Shown in pieces: positions 17,318 to 26,064 of a stretch of DNA of 64,000 bases. The translations under genes were made by a program, and so were the position numbers. Each line of letters starts with the position of its first letter. Within the stretch, counting starts at the first letter, position 1. Under the pieces are notes generated by a model. It was not told where the DNA came from. It searched no databases and saw only the letters and a list, made by a program, of their open reading frames with translations. The stretch covers positions 1-64,000 of the forward strand of contig NZ_KQ954287.1 in NCBI RefSeq assembly GCF_001519055.1. The letters run 5' to 3'. Source of the DNA: Novosphingobium sp. Fuku2-ISO-50. GTDB taxonomy: Bacteria; Pseudomonadota; Alphaproteobacteria; Sphingomonadales; Sphingomonadaceae.

Positions 17318-18580
17318 ATGCACATCGCCTCCAGTCTTGCCGGAATGGCGCTGATCCTCATGCTCGCGGTGGCGCTGTCGCATGATCGGCGCGCCATTCG
17401 CCTGCGCGTCGTGCTGCCCGCGTTTGCGCTTCAGGCCGGGTTCGCCGCGCTGGTCCTGCGCTTTCCGCCGGGCAAAGTCGCGCTCGAAGGCGCGGCGCAT
17501 GGCGTCGAAAGCCTGCTTGGCTATGCCCGCGCCGGGGTCACGTTCCTGTTCGGGCCGCTCGCCGCGCCGGAGATCGGCGGGCACAGCTTCGTCATTTCCG
17601 CGCTGCCGACGATCGTGTTTTTCGCCTCGCTGATCTCGATTCTCTATTACCTCGGCGTGATGCAGCAAGTGATCCGCTGGATCGGCGGCGCGCTCGAAGC
17701 GATCACCGGGATCAGCCGGGTCGAAGCGCTTTGCGCGGCGGCCAATATCTTCGTCGGGCAAAGCGAATCGCCCTTGGTGATTCGCCCTTATCTCGCCGCG
17801 CTTGCCCCGGCGCAGGTGTTTACCGTGATGACCGTGGGCATGGCGGGCGTCGCGGGGACCATCCTCGCGGCCTATGCGGCGATGGGCATTCGCATCGACT
17901 ATCTGGTCGCCGCCGCCTTCATGTCGGCGCCGGGCGGCGTGCTGATGGCCAAGCTGATCTATCCCGACGAGCCGCCCGCCCCGCCCGAGATCGAAGGCGA
18001 CGCGCCGCTGCCCGACCCGCATGAGCCGATCATCGCCGAAACCGATCATGGCGAGGAACGCCCGGCCAATCTGATCATGGCCGCAGCACAAGGCGCGCAG
18101 ACCGGCGTCCGGCTGGCGGTTGCGGTCGGCGCGATGGTGCTGGCGTTTGTCGCGCTCGTTGCGCTGGCCAACGGGCTGCTCGGCTGGCTGGGCGGGCTGA
18201 TCGGCCATCCGGGCCTCGCCTTTCAACAGATCATCGGCGCGGTGTTCGCCCCGGTTTTCCGCCTGATCGGCGCGCCCGACTGGCACGAGGCGGAAATCGC
18301 GGGCGGCATGTTCGGCACCAAGATCGTGCTCAACGAATTCGTCGCCTTCATCGATCTCGGCGCGATCAAAGGCCTGAGCGCGCAGACCGTGGCGATCGTG
18401 ACCTTTGCGCTATGCGGCTTTGCCAATTTCAGCTCGATCGCGATCCAGATGGCCGTCGCCGGCGGCCTCGCCCCCAACCAGCGCCCAACCATCGCCCGCC
18501 TCGGCCTGCGCGCGCTGATCGCCGGCGCGCTGAGCAACCTGATGAGCGCGGCGCTGGCGGGGTTGTTTCTGACGGTTTAG
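17318..18580 (+). CDS. concentrative nucleoside transporter (CNT/NupC family)
   Basis: The 420-aa inner-membrane protein has the CNT core: GQSESPLVIRPYL (nucleoside/Na+ site), the APGGVLMAKLIYP segment, and GTKIVLNEFVAF. Family members couple nucleoside uptake to Na+ or H+. A ~30-residue acidic, Pro-rich cytoplasmic loop (PDEPPAPPEIEGD...) separates the two halves. The start ATG 17318 begins directly with the first membrane helix. Nearby is an MTA/SAH-type nucleosidase, so a purine nucleoside salvage link is possible. Confidence 0.95.
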   Translation: MHIASSLAGMALILMLAVALSHDRRAIRLRVVLPAFALQAGFAALVLRFPPGKVALEGAAHGVESLLGYARAGVTFLFGPLAAPEIGGHSFVISALPTIVFFASLISILYYLGVMQQVIRWIGGALEAITGISRVEALCAAANIFVGQSESPLVIRPYLAALAPAQVFTVMTVGMAGVAGTILAAYAAMGIRIDYLVAAAFMSAPGGVLMAKLIYPDEPPAPPEIEGDAPLPDPHEPIIAETDHGEERPANLIMAAAQGAQTGVRLAVAVGAMVLAFVALVALANGLLGWLGGLIGHPGLAFQQIIGAVFAPVFRLIGAPDWHEAEIAGGMFGTKIVLNEFVAFIDLGAIKGLSAQTVAIVTFALCGFANFSSIAIQMAVAGGLAPNQRPTIARLGLRALIAGALSNLMSAALAGLFLTV

Positions 18581-18668
18581 GCGGCCTTCCCCTCAAAGGG
18601 GGTGAGCAGGTCTTTCGCGAACGCACCGAAGGACAAATGGCAACTTTCGCCCAATTGCGGACATACTC

Positions 18669-18785
18669 TTCGTCATTCCAGCGAAGGCTGGAATCCAGTT
18701 GCGACGCCTCGAATAGACACAACGTATTCCATAATCAGTACCGTAGCCCCCGTCACTGGATTCCAGCTTTCGCTGGAATGACGAA
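18669..18785. repeat. REP doublet (REPIN-like), TCATTCCAGCGAAGGCTGGAA type
   Basis: TTCGTCATTCCAGCGAAGGC (start of 18669-18699) recurs in inverse orientation at 18755-18785, with a small change in the loop (GCGAAGGC versus GCGAAAGC). Each copy is itself a hairpin (TTCCAGC-GAAG-GCTGGAA). Two oppositely oriented REP units about 55 bp apart fit a REPIN layout. A variant of the same palindrome is inside the MITE-like element at the window start. Confidence 0.7.
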
Positions 18786-18940
18786 GCGACGTGTTGGCGA
18801 CGACAGCTAACCTCCAATTCCGGTCGTTCCGCCGATGCATTCGCAAGACCTGGGAACCGCCTGACAGAGCCCCTCACCGTGCGGCAACCTGATCCCCATA
18901 TCTCAACTGCGCATATTTTATGTATGGTAATCAAATAGGT

Positions 18941-19050
18941 CCGCTCGTCCTGAGCCTGTCGAAGGACGCGCGCAACGGTTCGTCAGGTGATCAGGTCAGT
19001 GCACAGCGCAAGCCTCGGTGCGAGTCCTTCGACAGGCTCAGGACGAGCGG
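18941..19050. repeat. 27-bp perfect inverted repeat doublet (CGTCCTGAGCCTGTCGAAGG type)
   Basis: A 27-bp sequence at 18941-18967 recurs as an exact reverse complement at 19024-19050. Its core CCTGAGCCTGTCGAAGG is a very common intergenic palindrome in sphingomonad genomes (from memory). The 56-bp interior is unique. Confidence 0.75.
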
Positions 19051-19216
19051 ATATTTCCGAAAAAACAATATTATATCTCAATGCGCGGGCGGGCTTGCGC
19101 CAAGCCCTGCCTATTCACTCAGGTCGATCTTCGGCGGCAACCTGAATGCCGCGCGCGGGGGCGATACAGGTTAAATGACCCGATGTGTGGACGACACAGC
19201 CCTTCAGGGGGCGCGC

Positions 19217-19849
19217 TTATTGCGCCAGGGCATCCGGCAGCATATCCACCGCCTTGGCCAGTTCCTCGTCGAGGTGGCCCAGCAGGTTGGTCCAGTCGTG
19301 CAGCCCGGTCGGCGGCTCGGGCCCGTCGGAAATCCCGCGCAGGCCCATCAGCGGCACGTCGAACAGCGCGCAGACCCGCGCCAGCGCGAATGTTTCCATA
19401 TCGACCATGTCGGCATCGATCGCCGCATAGCGATCGCCCGACAGGACATCGCCGCCGGTCGACAGCCGGGCCGCAGCGATCGGCAGCGGGGTTGCCAGCG
19501 GAATGTCGACCGGATGGTCGAGAAACGGCGTCACGCCTTTGGCAAACCCGAACGGCGAGGCATCGATGTCGCGCCATGACACGCTCTTGACCTGAAACAC
19601 CTCGCCCAGCGGGCAGACTTGCGATCCCGCCGAGCCGAGGCAGACGACCAGATCGGGGCGTTGTCCTGCGCGCGCCAAAGCCCCCATGGCCAAGGCACCC
19701 TTCATCGCCGCCTCGATCGGGCCGACGCCGGTAAACAGCGGATTGAAACGGGCGCGCAAATGCGGGCCATATTCGGCGTCGGCGGCCATGACGAACAGGA
19801 CATTCCTGCCCGCCATCGGCACCAGATCAGGGCGATGGTCGTGCGGCAT
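19217..19849 (-). CDS. MTA/SAH nucleosidase-type phosphorylase-superfamily protein
   Basis: The 210-aa protein matches the purine nucleoside phosphorylase/nucleosidase superfamily. It has an N-terminal VLFVMAADAEYG with the catalytic-type Glu, GVGPIEAAM, LGSAGS, and the diagnostic MVDMETFALARVC nucleoside-binding segment followed by RGISDG. This suggests hydrolysis of methylthioadenosine or S-adenosylhomocysteine (or a related purine nucleoside). It is shorter than E. coli Mtn (about 232 aa) and the substrate is not certain. Starts at 19849 or 19816 are both possible. The gene is 12 bp downstream of the carboxylesterase. Confidence 0.85.
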   Translation of the reverse strand: MPHDHRPDLVPMAGRNVLFVMAADAEYGPHLRARFNPLFTGVGPIEAAMKGALAMGALARAGQRPDLVVCLGSAGSQVCPLGEVFQVKSVSWRDIDASPFGFAKGVTPFLDHPVDIPLATPLPIAAARLSTGGDVLSGDRYAAIDADMVDMETFALARVCALFDVPLMGLRGISDGPEPPTGLHDWTNLLGHLDEELAKAVDMLPDALAQ

Positions 19850-19861
19850 GGCGCGCCCCTA

Positions 19862-21424
19862 TCACGAATGCGGCGCGTTGATCAGGGGGCAAAGTGCAAG
19901 ATCGGCAATCGGCGCGGCATGCGCCGTGGCGCCAAGATGCATGACCGGAATCTGGGCCGGATCGGCGGCCCCGACGGGCCAGCGCGGCCAGACCGGTAGC
20001 CCGGCGCCATTGGGATCGCCGCCTTTCGCGAAATTGACCCAATAGCGCATGACCGTGTCCGACAGCGCGCGATCGACCGGCTCGCTCGGCAGCCAGGCCG
20101 CCCCGGTGCCGAAGACATAGGGGATTTCCGCGCCATGATAAGCGCCAAAGCCATGGTGTCCCGGCCGCACCCGCTCAAAGCGATAGACGAAGGTCGGCTG
20201 TCCGGCGGCGCTGGTTTCCCCGGCCAGCGTCACCGCCGGGCAATGAAACACCGGCGCGCTGGCCAACAGGTCGGCGCGGGTCGCCGGGTCGTTTGACAGG
20301 CGCTGCAACAGATGCGCGGCATCCCCCGCATGGGCCATGCCGAGCAGCGTCGAGGCTTCGCCCGCACCGCGCGTTGCCGGATCGGCGGGCAGATCCATGC
20401 GGAATTCGTCGGCATTGCTGCCGATCAGCAGCGGTACGCGAAACGCCTGCTTTGGCGGGACCAGCGGCGCGGCAAACTGCCCCTTGCGCCGTTCGGCTTC
20501 TGCCCGCACGAGTTCCTGGGCCGAATGTTGCGCCAGCGCGGCGGCGCTGACATCGCGGCCATAGAGATCGAGCGCGGCGCGGGTCGCGGCGGCAGGCGTG
20601 GCCAGCGCGCCATCGGGCAAATAGCCGCTTTCGACGATCGCGCGGGCAAACAGGCCGCGCGCCACGGGCATATGCATCAGCGCAACGATGTCTGTGCCCC
20701 CGGCAGATTCGCCAAACAGCGTCACACGCGCAGGATCGCCGCCAAACGCGGCAATATTGGCCTGAACCCAGCGCAGCGCGGTGATCTGGTCGGACAGCCC
20801 CTGTCGCCCGGCGCTGACATCGGCAATCGCGGGATGCGCAAAAAAGCCCAGCGCGCCAAGGCGATAGTTGAGCGTGACGACGATCACGCCCTTGCCCGCC
20901 AGCCGCGCGCCGCGATAATCGGGCTCGTGCCCATAGCCGCTGATGTTCGATCCGCCATGGACCCAGACCATCACCGGCAGGCCCTTTGCCGCCTTCGCGC
21001 GCGGCGCGGCGGGGGACCAAATATTGAGAAACAGGCAGTTTTCCGCGCCGGGCGGCGGCGGCGGCACGACATCGGAATCGCTGCCCATGGCCACGGCCAG
21101 CTTGCGATACCACAGAGTGGTCCCCTCGCCCTGCGGACAGGCCGCGCCGAAGCGGGTCGCATCGATCGGCCCACGAAGGCGCGCCAGCGTCGAAACATGC
21201 CAGCGCCGATCGCCGACCGGCGGCGTGGCGTAAGGAATGCCAAGAAACGCGCTGACCCCGCCGGCCAGCGCCAGCCCCTTCACGCGCGCCGCGCCCACCG
21301 CGATCTCGGGCTGCCGTTCGGCAGATGCGATACGCGGCGCCACCGTTTCGGCCGCAACCGGCCCCGCCAGCGCAAGCGCCAGCAGTGCAGCGCGCCATGG
21401 CGCGTATGCGGTTAGCCCGATCAT
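19862..21424 (-). CDS. type-B carboxylesterase/lipase, secreted
   Basis: The 520-aa alpha/beta hydrolase has a cleavable signal peptide (APWRAALLALALAGPVAAE). Type-B carboxylesterase marks follow in order: FLGIPYATPPVGDRRW, ENCLFLNIWSP (the EDCL motif), the oxyanion HGGSNISG, the nucleophile elbow GESAGG, an Asp/Glu region (NADEFRMD), and the catalytic His in GAYHGAEIPYVFG. It should hydrolyse carboxylic esters in the periplasm or outside the cell. It overlaps no other gene and leads into the nucleosidase gene, with which it is probably cotranscribed despite no obvious pathway link. Confidence 0.92.
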   Translation of the reverse strand: MIGLTAYAPWRAALLALALAGPVAAETVAPRIASAERQPEIAVGAARVKGLALAGGVSAFLGIPYATPPVGDRRWHVSTLARLRGPIDATRFGAACPQGEGTTLWYRKLAVAMGSDSDVVPPPPPGAENCLFLNIWSPAAPRAKAAKGLPVMVWVHGGSNISGYGHEPDYRGARLAGKGVIVVTLNYRLGALGFFAHPAIADVSAGRQGLSDQITALRWVQANIAAFGGDPARVTLFGESAGGTDIVALMHMPVARGLFARAIVESGYLPDGALATPAAATRAALDLYGRDVSAAALAQHSAQELVRAEAERRKGQFAAPLVPPKQAFRVPLLIGSNADEFRMDLPADPATRGAGEASTLLGMAHAGDAAHLLQRLSNDPATRADLLASAPVFHCPAVTLAGETSAAGQPTFVYRFERVRPGHHGFGAYHGAEIPYVFGTGAAWLPSEPVDRALSDTVMRYWVNFAKGGDPNGAGLPVWPRWPVGAADPAQIPVMHLGATAHAAPIADLALCPLINAPHS

Positions 21425-21478
21425 CGCGGTCTTGTCCCAATTGCCCGGCGCGAGAATGCCCGAAAAGGAAGCCTTTGC

Positions 21479-24091
21479 CTAGCTGTTGGCCTCGCGCTTG
21501 AGCTCATAAAGAAGGTCGAGCGCGGCACGCGGAGACAGCGCGTCGATGTCGAGCGTGTTCAGCTTGTCCCGCAAGGCATCGACTTTTTCTTCCGCCGCCT
21601 CGATCGCGGCGGCAAACAGCGGCAGATCGTCGAGCCCGGCGGCAAGGCCCCCGGTCGCCGAGCGCCCTTTTTCGAGCCGATCGAGCACCGATCGCGCGCG
21701 GCGGATCACCGGCTGCGGCACGCCCGCCAATTTGGCGACCGCCAGACCATAGCTCTTGTCCGCAGGGCCCGGCGCGAGTTCGTGCAGCAAGACGAGATCG
21801 CCTTTCCATTCGCGCGCGCGGACATGATGCAGCGACAGCGCCGCGCAGCTTTCGGCCAGCCGCGCCAATTCGTGGTAATGCGTCGCAAACAGGCAGCGGC
21901 AGGCATTGACCTCGTGCACCGCCTCGACCACCGCCCAGGCCAGCGCCAGCCCGTCATACGTCGATGTCCCGCGCCCGACTTCGTCGAGAATGACAAAGCT
22001 GCGCGGGCCCGCCTGCGCCAGAATCGCGGCGGTCTCGACCATTTCGACCATGAATGTCGAACGCCCGCGCGCCAGATTGTCGCTCGCGCCGACGCGGCTG
22101 AACAGCCGATCGACCACACCGATCGTCGCCGCCTCGGCAGGGACGAAGCCCCCGGCCTGGGCCAGCAGCACGATCAGCGCGTTTTGCCGCAGAAATGTCG
22201 ATTTACCGCCCATGTTGGGCCCGCCGACGAGCCACAGCCGATCTTCGGGAACCAGTCGGCAGTCGTTGGCGACAAAGCGTTCACCGCGCACGCCCAGCGC
22301 CGCCTCGACCACCGGATGGCGCCCGCCGACGATGTCGAGCACCGGCTCTTCGACCACGCGCGGCAGGGACCAGCCGCCTTCCGCCGCGCGCTCGGCAAGC
22401 CCTGCGGCGACATCGAAGCGGGCGAGCGCGGCGGCGGTGCGGGCAATCGCCTCGCGCGCGGCGACGGCGCGGGCCGAAAGATCCTCGAAATGGGCTTCCT
22501 CGGCAGCGAGCGCATGCCCCCCCGCTTCGGCAATCCGGCTGGCCTCTTCGTGCAGCGCCAAAGCGTTGAAGCGCACCGCGCCGGCCATCGTCTGGCGATG
22601 GGTAAAGCCCGAATCCGGCGCCATCAGCCGGTCGGCATGACGCGCTGGCACTTCGATGAAATAGCCGAGCACGCCGTTGTGGCGGATTTTCAGCGCGGCG
22701 ACGCCGGTGTCATCGCGGTATTTCGCCTCCAGCGCGGCGATGGCGCGGCGCGAATGGCTGGCCATGCTGCGCAATTCGTCAAGCGCGGCGTCATAGCCTT
22801 CGGCAATGAACCCGCCGCTGGTGCGCTCGGTCGGCGGCGCGGGAACCAGCGCGCGGGCGAACAAGTCGACCAGCGCGCCATGCCCGCGCAAATGCGGCAG
22901 GAGCCCGGCGGCAAGCTGCGGCAAATCGGCCATCTGGCCGATCAGGTCGGCCAGCCGCGCCGCTTCGGCAAGACCGTCGCGCAACTGGCCGAGATCGCGC
23001 GGGCTGCCCCGCCCGGCCACCACGCGACCGATTGCCCGGCCAATGTCGGGCGCGGCGCGCAGCAACGCCCGGACATCGCCGCGCAACAAGGGATCATCGT
23101 AAAGCCAGCTTACCAGTTCGAGCCGTTGGCGGATCGCGCCGATGTCGGTCAGGGGCGCCGACAGGTCTTCGGCCAGCATCCGCGCGCCCGCCCCGGTGAC
23201 ACAGCGGTCGACCGCTTCGATCAGACTGCCGCGCCGCCCGCCGCCCGTGGCTTGCGTCACTTCGAGGCTGGTCCGCGTCGCTTCGTCCATCGCCATGGTC
23301 TGGTCCGACGTGCGCGCCTGCGGGGGCAAAAGGAACGGCAGGCGCCCGCGCCCGACATGGTCGAGATAGTCGATCAACCCGCCTGCGGCTGCCAGCATCG
23401 CGCGCGAAAATCCACCAAAGCCATCAAGCGTGGTGACCCCGTGGATGTCGCGCAACACCGCTTCGCCACGGCCCGCGTCAAACCCGCGCACCGGGCGCGC
23501 CGCAGCCTCGGGCGGCACGGCCAGACCTTGCGCGGCGGCGGATTCGGAGACGATCACTTCGCTCGCGCCGATCCTGGCCAGCGCCGCGCCCAGCACGTCG
23601 GGCGCGCATTCTTCAAGCTCCATGCGCCCGGTCGAAATGTCGCAGGCGGCCAGACCGACCGCGCCCGAGACGAAGCACACCGCCGCCAGCACATTGGCCC
23701 GGCGCGGTTCGAGCAGCGCTTCCTCGGTCAACGTGCCCGCCGTAACGAAACGGACGATGTCGCGCGCGACCAGCGCCTTCGCCCCGCCGCGCTTTTTGGC
23801 CTGTTCGGGGGTTTCGACCTGCTCGGCGATGGCCACGCGGCATCCGGCGCGAATCAGCCGCGCGAGGTAGCCTTCGGCGGCATGGACCGGCACGCCGCAC
23901 ATTGGCACCGGCGCGCCGCCATGTTCGCCCCGGCTGGTCAGCGCAATGTCGAGCACCTGGCTGGCGCGGCGGGCATCATCGAAAAACAGCTCGAAGAAAT
24001 CGCCCATGCGATAGAACAACAGGCAACCGTCGGCTTGTGCCTTGAGCGCAAGATATTGCGCCATCATCGGAGTTGGGGCATGAGAGGTCAC
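21479..24091 (-). CDS. mutS: DNA mismatch repair ATPase MutS
   Basis: This is an 870-aa MutS with the standard layout. The mismatch-reading domain carries GDFFELF (Phe-x-Glu kept; the middle residue is Phe rather than Tyr). Connector, lever and clamp domains follow. The ATPase has Walker A GGPNMGGKST, a signature region (RGRSTFMVEM) and Walker B FVILDEVGRGTSTYDGLA. The C-terminal helix-turn-helix dimerisation part is present. GTG 24089-24091 (VTSHAPTPMMAQYL) fits family N-termini better than the ATG at 24127; the ATG at 24067 would lose conserved residues. mutL is not in the window. Confidence 0.97.
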   Translation of the reverse strand: MTSHAPTPMMAQYLALKAQADGCLLFYRMGDFFELFFDDARRASQVLDIALTSRGEHGGAPVPMCGVPVHAAEGYLARLIRAGCRVAIAEQVETPEQAKKRGGAKALVARDIVRFVTAGTLTEEALLEPRRANVLAAVCFVSGAVGLAACDISTGRMELEECAPDVLGAALARIGASEVIVSESAAAQGLAVPPEAAARPVRGFDAGRGEAVLRDIHGVTTLDGFGGFSRAMLAAAGGLIDYLDHVGRGRLPFLLPPQARTSDQTMAMDEATRTSLEVTQATGGGRRGSLIEAVDRCVTGAGARMLAEDLSAPLTDIGAIRQRLELVSWLYDDPLLRGDVRALLRAAPDIGRAIGRVVAGRGSPRDLGQLRDGLAEAARLADLIGQMADLPQLAAGLLPHLRGHGALVDLFARALVPAPPTERTSGGFIAEGYDAALDELRSMASHSRRAIAALEAKYRDDTGVAALKIRHNGVLGYFIEVPARHADRLMAPDSGFTHRQTMAGAVRFNALALHEEASRIAEAGGHALAAEEAHFEDLSARAVAAREAIARTAAALARFDVAAGLAERAAEGGWSLPRVVEEPVLDIVGGRHPVVEAALGVRGERFVANDCRLVPEDRLWLVGGPNMGGKSTFLRQNALIVLLAQAGGFVPAEAATIGVVDRLFSRVGASDNLARGRSTFMVEMVETAAILAQAGPRSFVILDEVGRGTSTYDGLALAWAVVEAVHEVNACRCLFATHYHELARLAESCAALSLHHVRAREWKGDLVLLHELAPGPADKSYGLAVAKLAGVPQPVIRRARSVLDRLEKGRSATGGLAAGLDDLPLFAAAIEAAEEKVDALRDKLNTLDIDALSPRAALDLLYELKREANS

Positions 24092-24270
24092 GTCGCCGGG
24101 GCTAGACCAGAAACCGGCATATCTCAAACCGCTGCCTCGAGGATATCGACAATTCCGCGACCCTGGATGACATTACCGAGGCATCCGGGACAGCGTCTGG
24201 CAGCGCAAACGGCAAAAAACCGGGCAATCAGGATTTCGGGCCCCACAGGGCAGCGCGAATCCATCCGTCC

Positions 24271-25908
24271 ATGCAGGTTGGGTTGAAAGTGCGGCGATTC
24301 CGCTTCTGGCCATTTACCATCACAAAGAACGGGCTACCCTGGCTGAGCGGCCCGGGCATGGCGCTGATCGTGCTGCTCGTGTGCCTGCCGTTCGTGCTGG
24401 TCGAAGTGCCGCCGCTGATCGACATTCCCGGACACATGGGCGCCGCCGCGATCGAGGCCGCCGGGCCGAACAGCCCGCTGGAAAAATATTTCGCGTGGAA
24501 ATGGGTGTTTACGCTCAATATCGGCGACGGCGTGCTGATGAAGCTGATCGGCGCGCAATTCGGCGTGCTGGCCGCCGGGTGGTGGTCGACGGTGCTGGCC
24601 ACGGGGCTTTATGCCGGCGGGTGCCTTGCCACGATCCGCATGCTCAATGCGCGCGGCGGGCATGGGGCGGGCTGGGCGCTCATATATGTGTTCAGTTTTC
24701 CGCTGCTCACCGGGTTTCTCAACTTCATTCTCGCGACCGGGCTCTCGCTGAGCGCGTTTGCCGCCTCGATCTGGCTGGAAAAACAGCCGACCCGGCGCGC
24801 GGCGATGCTGATCGTGATTCAGCCGGTGGCCATGCTGTGCCATGCGATCGGCGGGCTGCTGCTCGCGCTGTTGATCGGGGCCAATGCGGTCGGGCGCGAA
24901 ATGGACGCGCTGCCCGCAGGCTGGTGGCGGCCTTCGCGGTTTCGCGAAGTGATCGCGACGCACGACTGGCGCGCGGCGATGCGGCGGCTGATCGTGCTGC
25001 TCTGGCCGCTCGCGGCCACGGTGATCACCATCCTGCTGTGGAAATTCCTGTCGCCCGCCCCTGCGCGCAGCTTCAACCGCTGGCGCTGGGACGAAAAGGA
25101 ATGGTATCTGATCCTGACGCTGCGCGACCAGTCGATGATCCTCGATGCGGCGACGACGATCGCCTGCTATGCGCTGATCACGTTGGGCTGGCTGATCGGC
25201 GGGCGCTGGAAATGGTCGCAATTCCTGCCCGGATTTCTCGTCCTGGCCGAATTCGTCGCGATCCCGAGCGACATCAACGGCAGCAATTTCGTCGATGTGC
25301 GGCTCTTGCCGGTGGCCTGCATGCTGTTGCTCGGGCTGATGGACTGGAGCCGGGCGCGGCCGCGCATTGCGCAGATCGTCGCTTATAGCGGCCTCGTTCT
25401 GCTCGCGCTGCGGCTGGTCGTCACGGCGGCAAGCTTTGCCGATTATGCCGAGGATTTTCGCAAGCAACTGGTCGCCTTGCAGCATATCGAACCGGGCAGC
25501 CGCGTGCTCGCCTTTGTCGAACATTCGTGCCTTGAGGAATCCTGGCGCAACACCCGGCGCGACCATCTCGCCAGCCTGGCCAGCCTCTATCGACAGGCTT
25601 GGGTCAACGACAACTGGGCCGTGCCGGGGCTGCACATGGTCGTCCCGCGTTTTCGCCCGGGCCGCAATTTCACCGCCGATCCGTCGGAATTCGTGTGGTC
25701 CGAACGCTGTGCCGGGGGGCGGCTGCGCAGCGTCGACAGCGCGCTCAAATATGCGCCGATCGAACGGGTCGACTATGTCTGGCTGATCGATACCGGCCTG
25801 CCCAAACGTCCCGACCCGCGCCTGCAGCTCGTCTGGCAGGACGGGCGCAGCCTGTTGTTCGCCGTGCGCCCGCTGGCGATCCCCAATTGGCAGCCGCGCG
25901 GATTGTAA
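24271..25908 (+). CDS. polytopic membrane protein of unknown function (GT-C-like topology)
   Basis: The 545-aa protein has about 10-11 hydrophobic helices and a soluble C-terminal domain of roughly 130 residues containing several Cys and Trp. After the first helix there is VEVPPLIDIPGHMGAAA, an acidic loop plus His. That resembles the first periplasmic loop of GT-C glycosyltransferases, although the match is loose. Thus a polyprenyl-sugar-using transferase is one possibility; no family is recognised. It is divergent from mutS across 143 bp and upstream of maeB. Confidence 0.8.
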   Translation: MQVGLKVRRFRFWPFTITKNGLPWLSGPGMALIVLLVCLPFVLVEVPPLIDIPGHMGAAAIEAAGPNSPLEKYFAWKWVFTLNIGDGVLMKLIGAQFGVLAAGWWSTVLATGLYAGGCLATIRMLNARGGHGAGWALIYVFSFPLLTGFLNFILATGLSLSAFAASIWLEKQPTRRAAMLIVIQPVAMLCHAIGGLLLALLIGANAVGREMDALPAGWWRPSRFREVIATHDWRAAMRRLIVLLWPLAATVITILLWKFLSPAPARSFNRWRWDEKEWYLILTLRDQSMILDAATTIACYALITLGWLIGGRWKWSQFLPGFLVLAEFVAIPSDINGSNFVDVRLLPVACMLLLGLMDWSRARPRIAQIVAYSGLVLLALRLVVTAASFADYAEDFRKQLVALQHIEPGSRVLAFVEHSCLEESWRNTRRDHLASLASLYRQAWVNDNWAVPGLHMVVPRFRPGRNFTADPSEFVWSERCAGGRLRSVDSALKYAPIERVDYVWLIDTGLPKRPDPRLQLVWQDGRSLLFAVRPLAIPNWQPRGL

Positions 25909-26064
25909 CGGCCTGCGACAGTTCCGGAAAACGGAACCGTCCGAGCGAAAAACCGAATTCCTCCCGCCTTGACGCAGCGGAAAAGAGGATACAGTGCCAC
26001 GGCACACCGAAGGCGCCATGCCGCCGCAAGCGCCGCCATGGCGCGATCGAGTTGGGGATAAACG

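Larger units (their letters stand above)
18581..19216. other. 636-bp gene-free region with two palindromic repeat doublets
   Basis: No credible coding sequence lies between the nucleoside transporter and nucleosidase stops. The region holds two pairs of inverted short repeats (annotated separately). Otherwise nothing recognisable is present; transcription from both sides converges here. Confidence 0.7.

Noticed and set aside
21782-24286. 834-codon plus-strand frame antisense to mutS
   Set aside because: Codon-phase shadow; no domain, and composition is Arg/His/Gln-rich.
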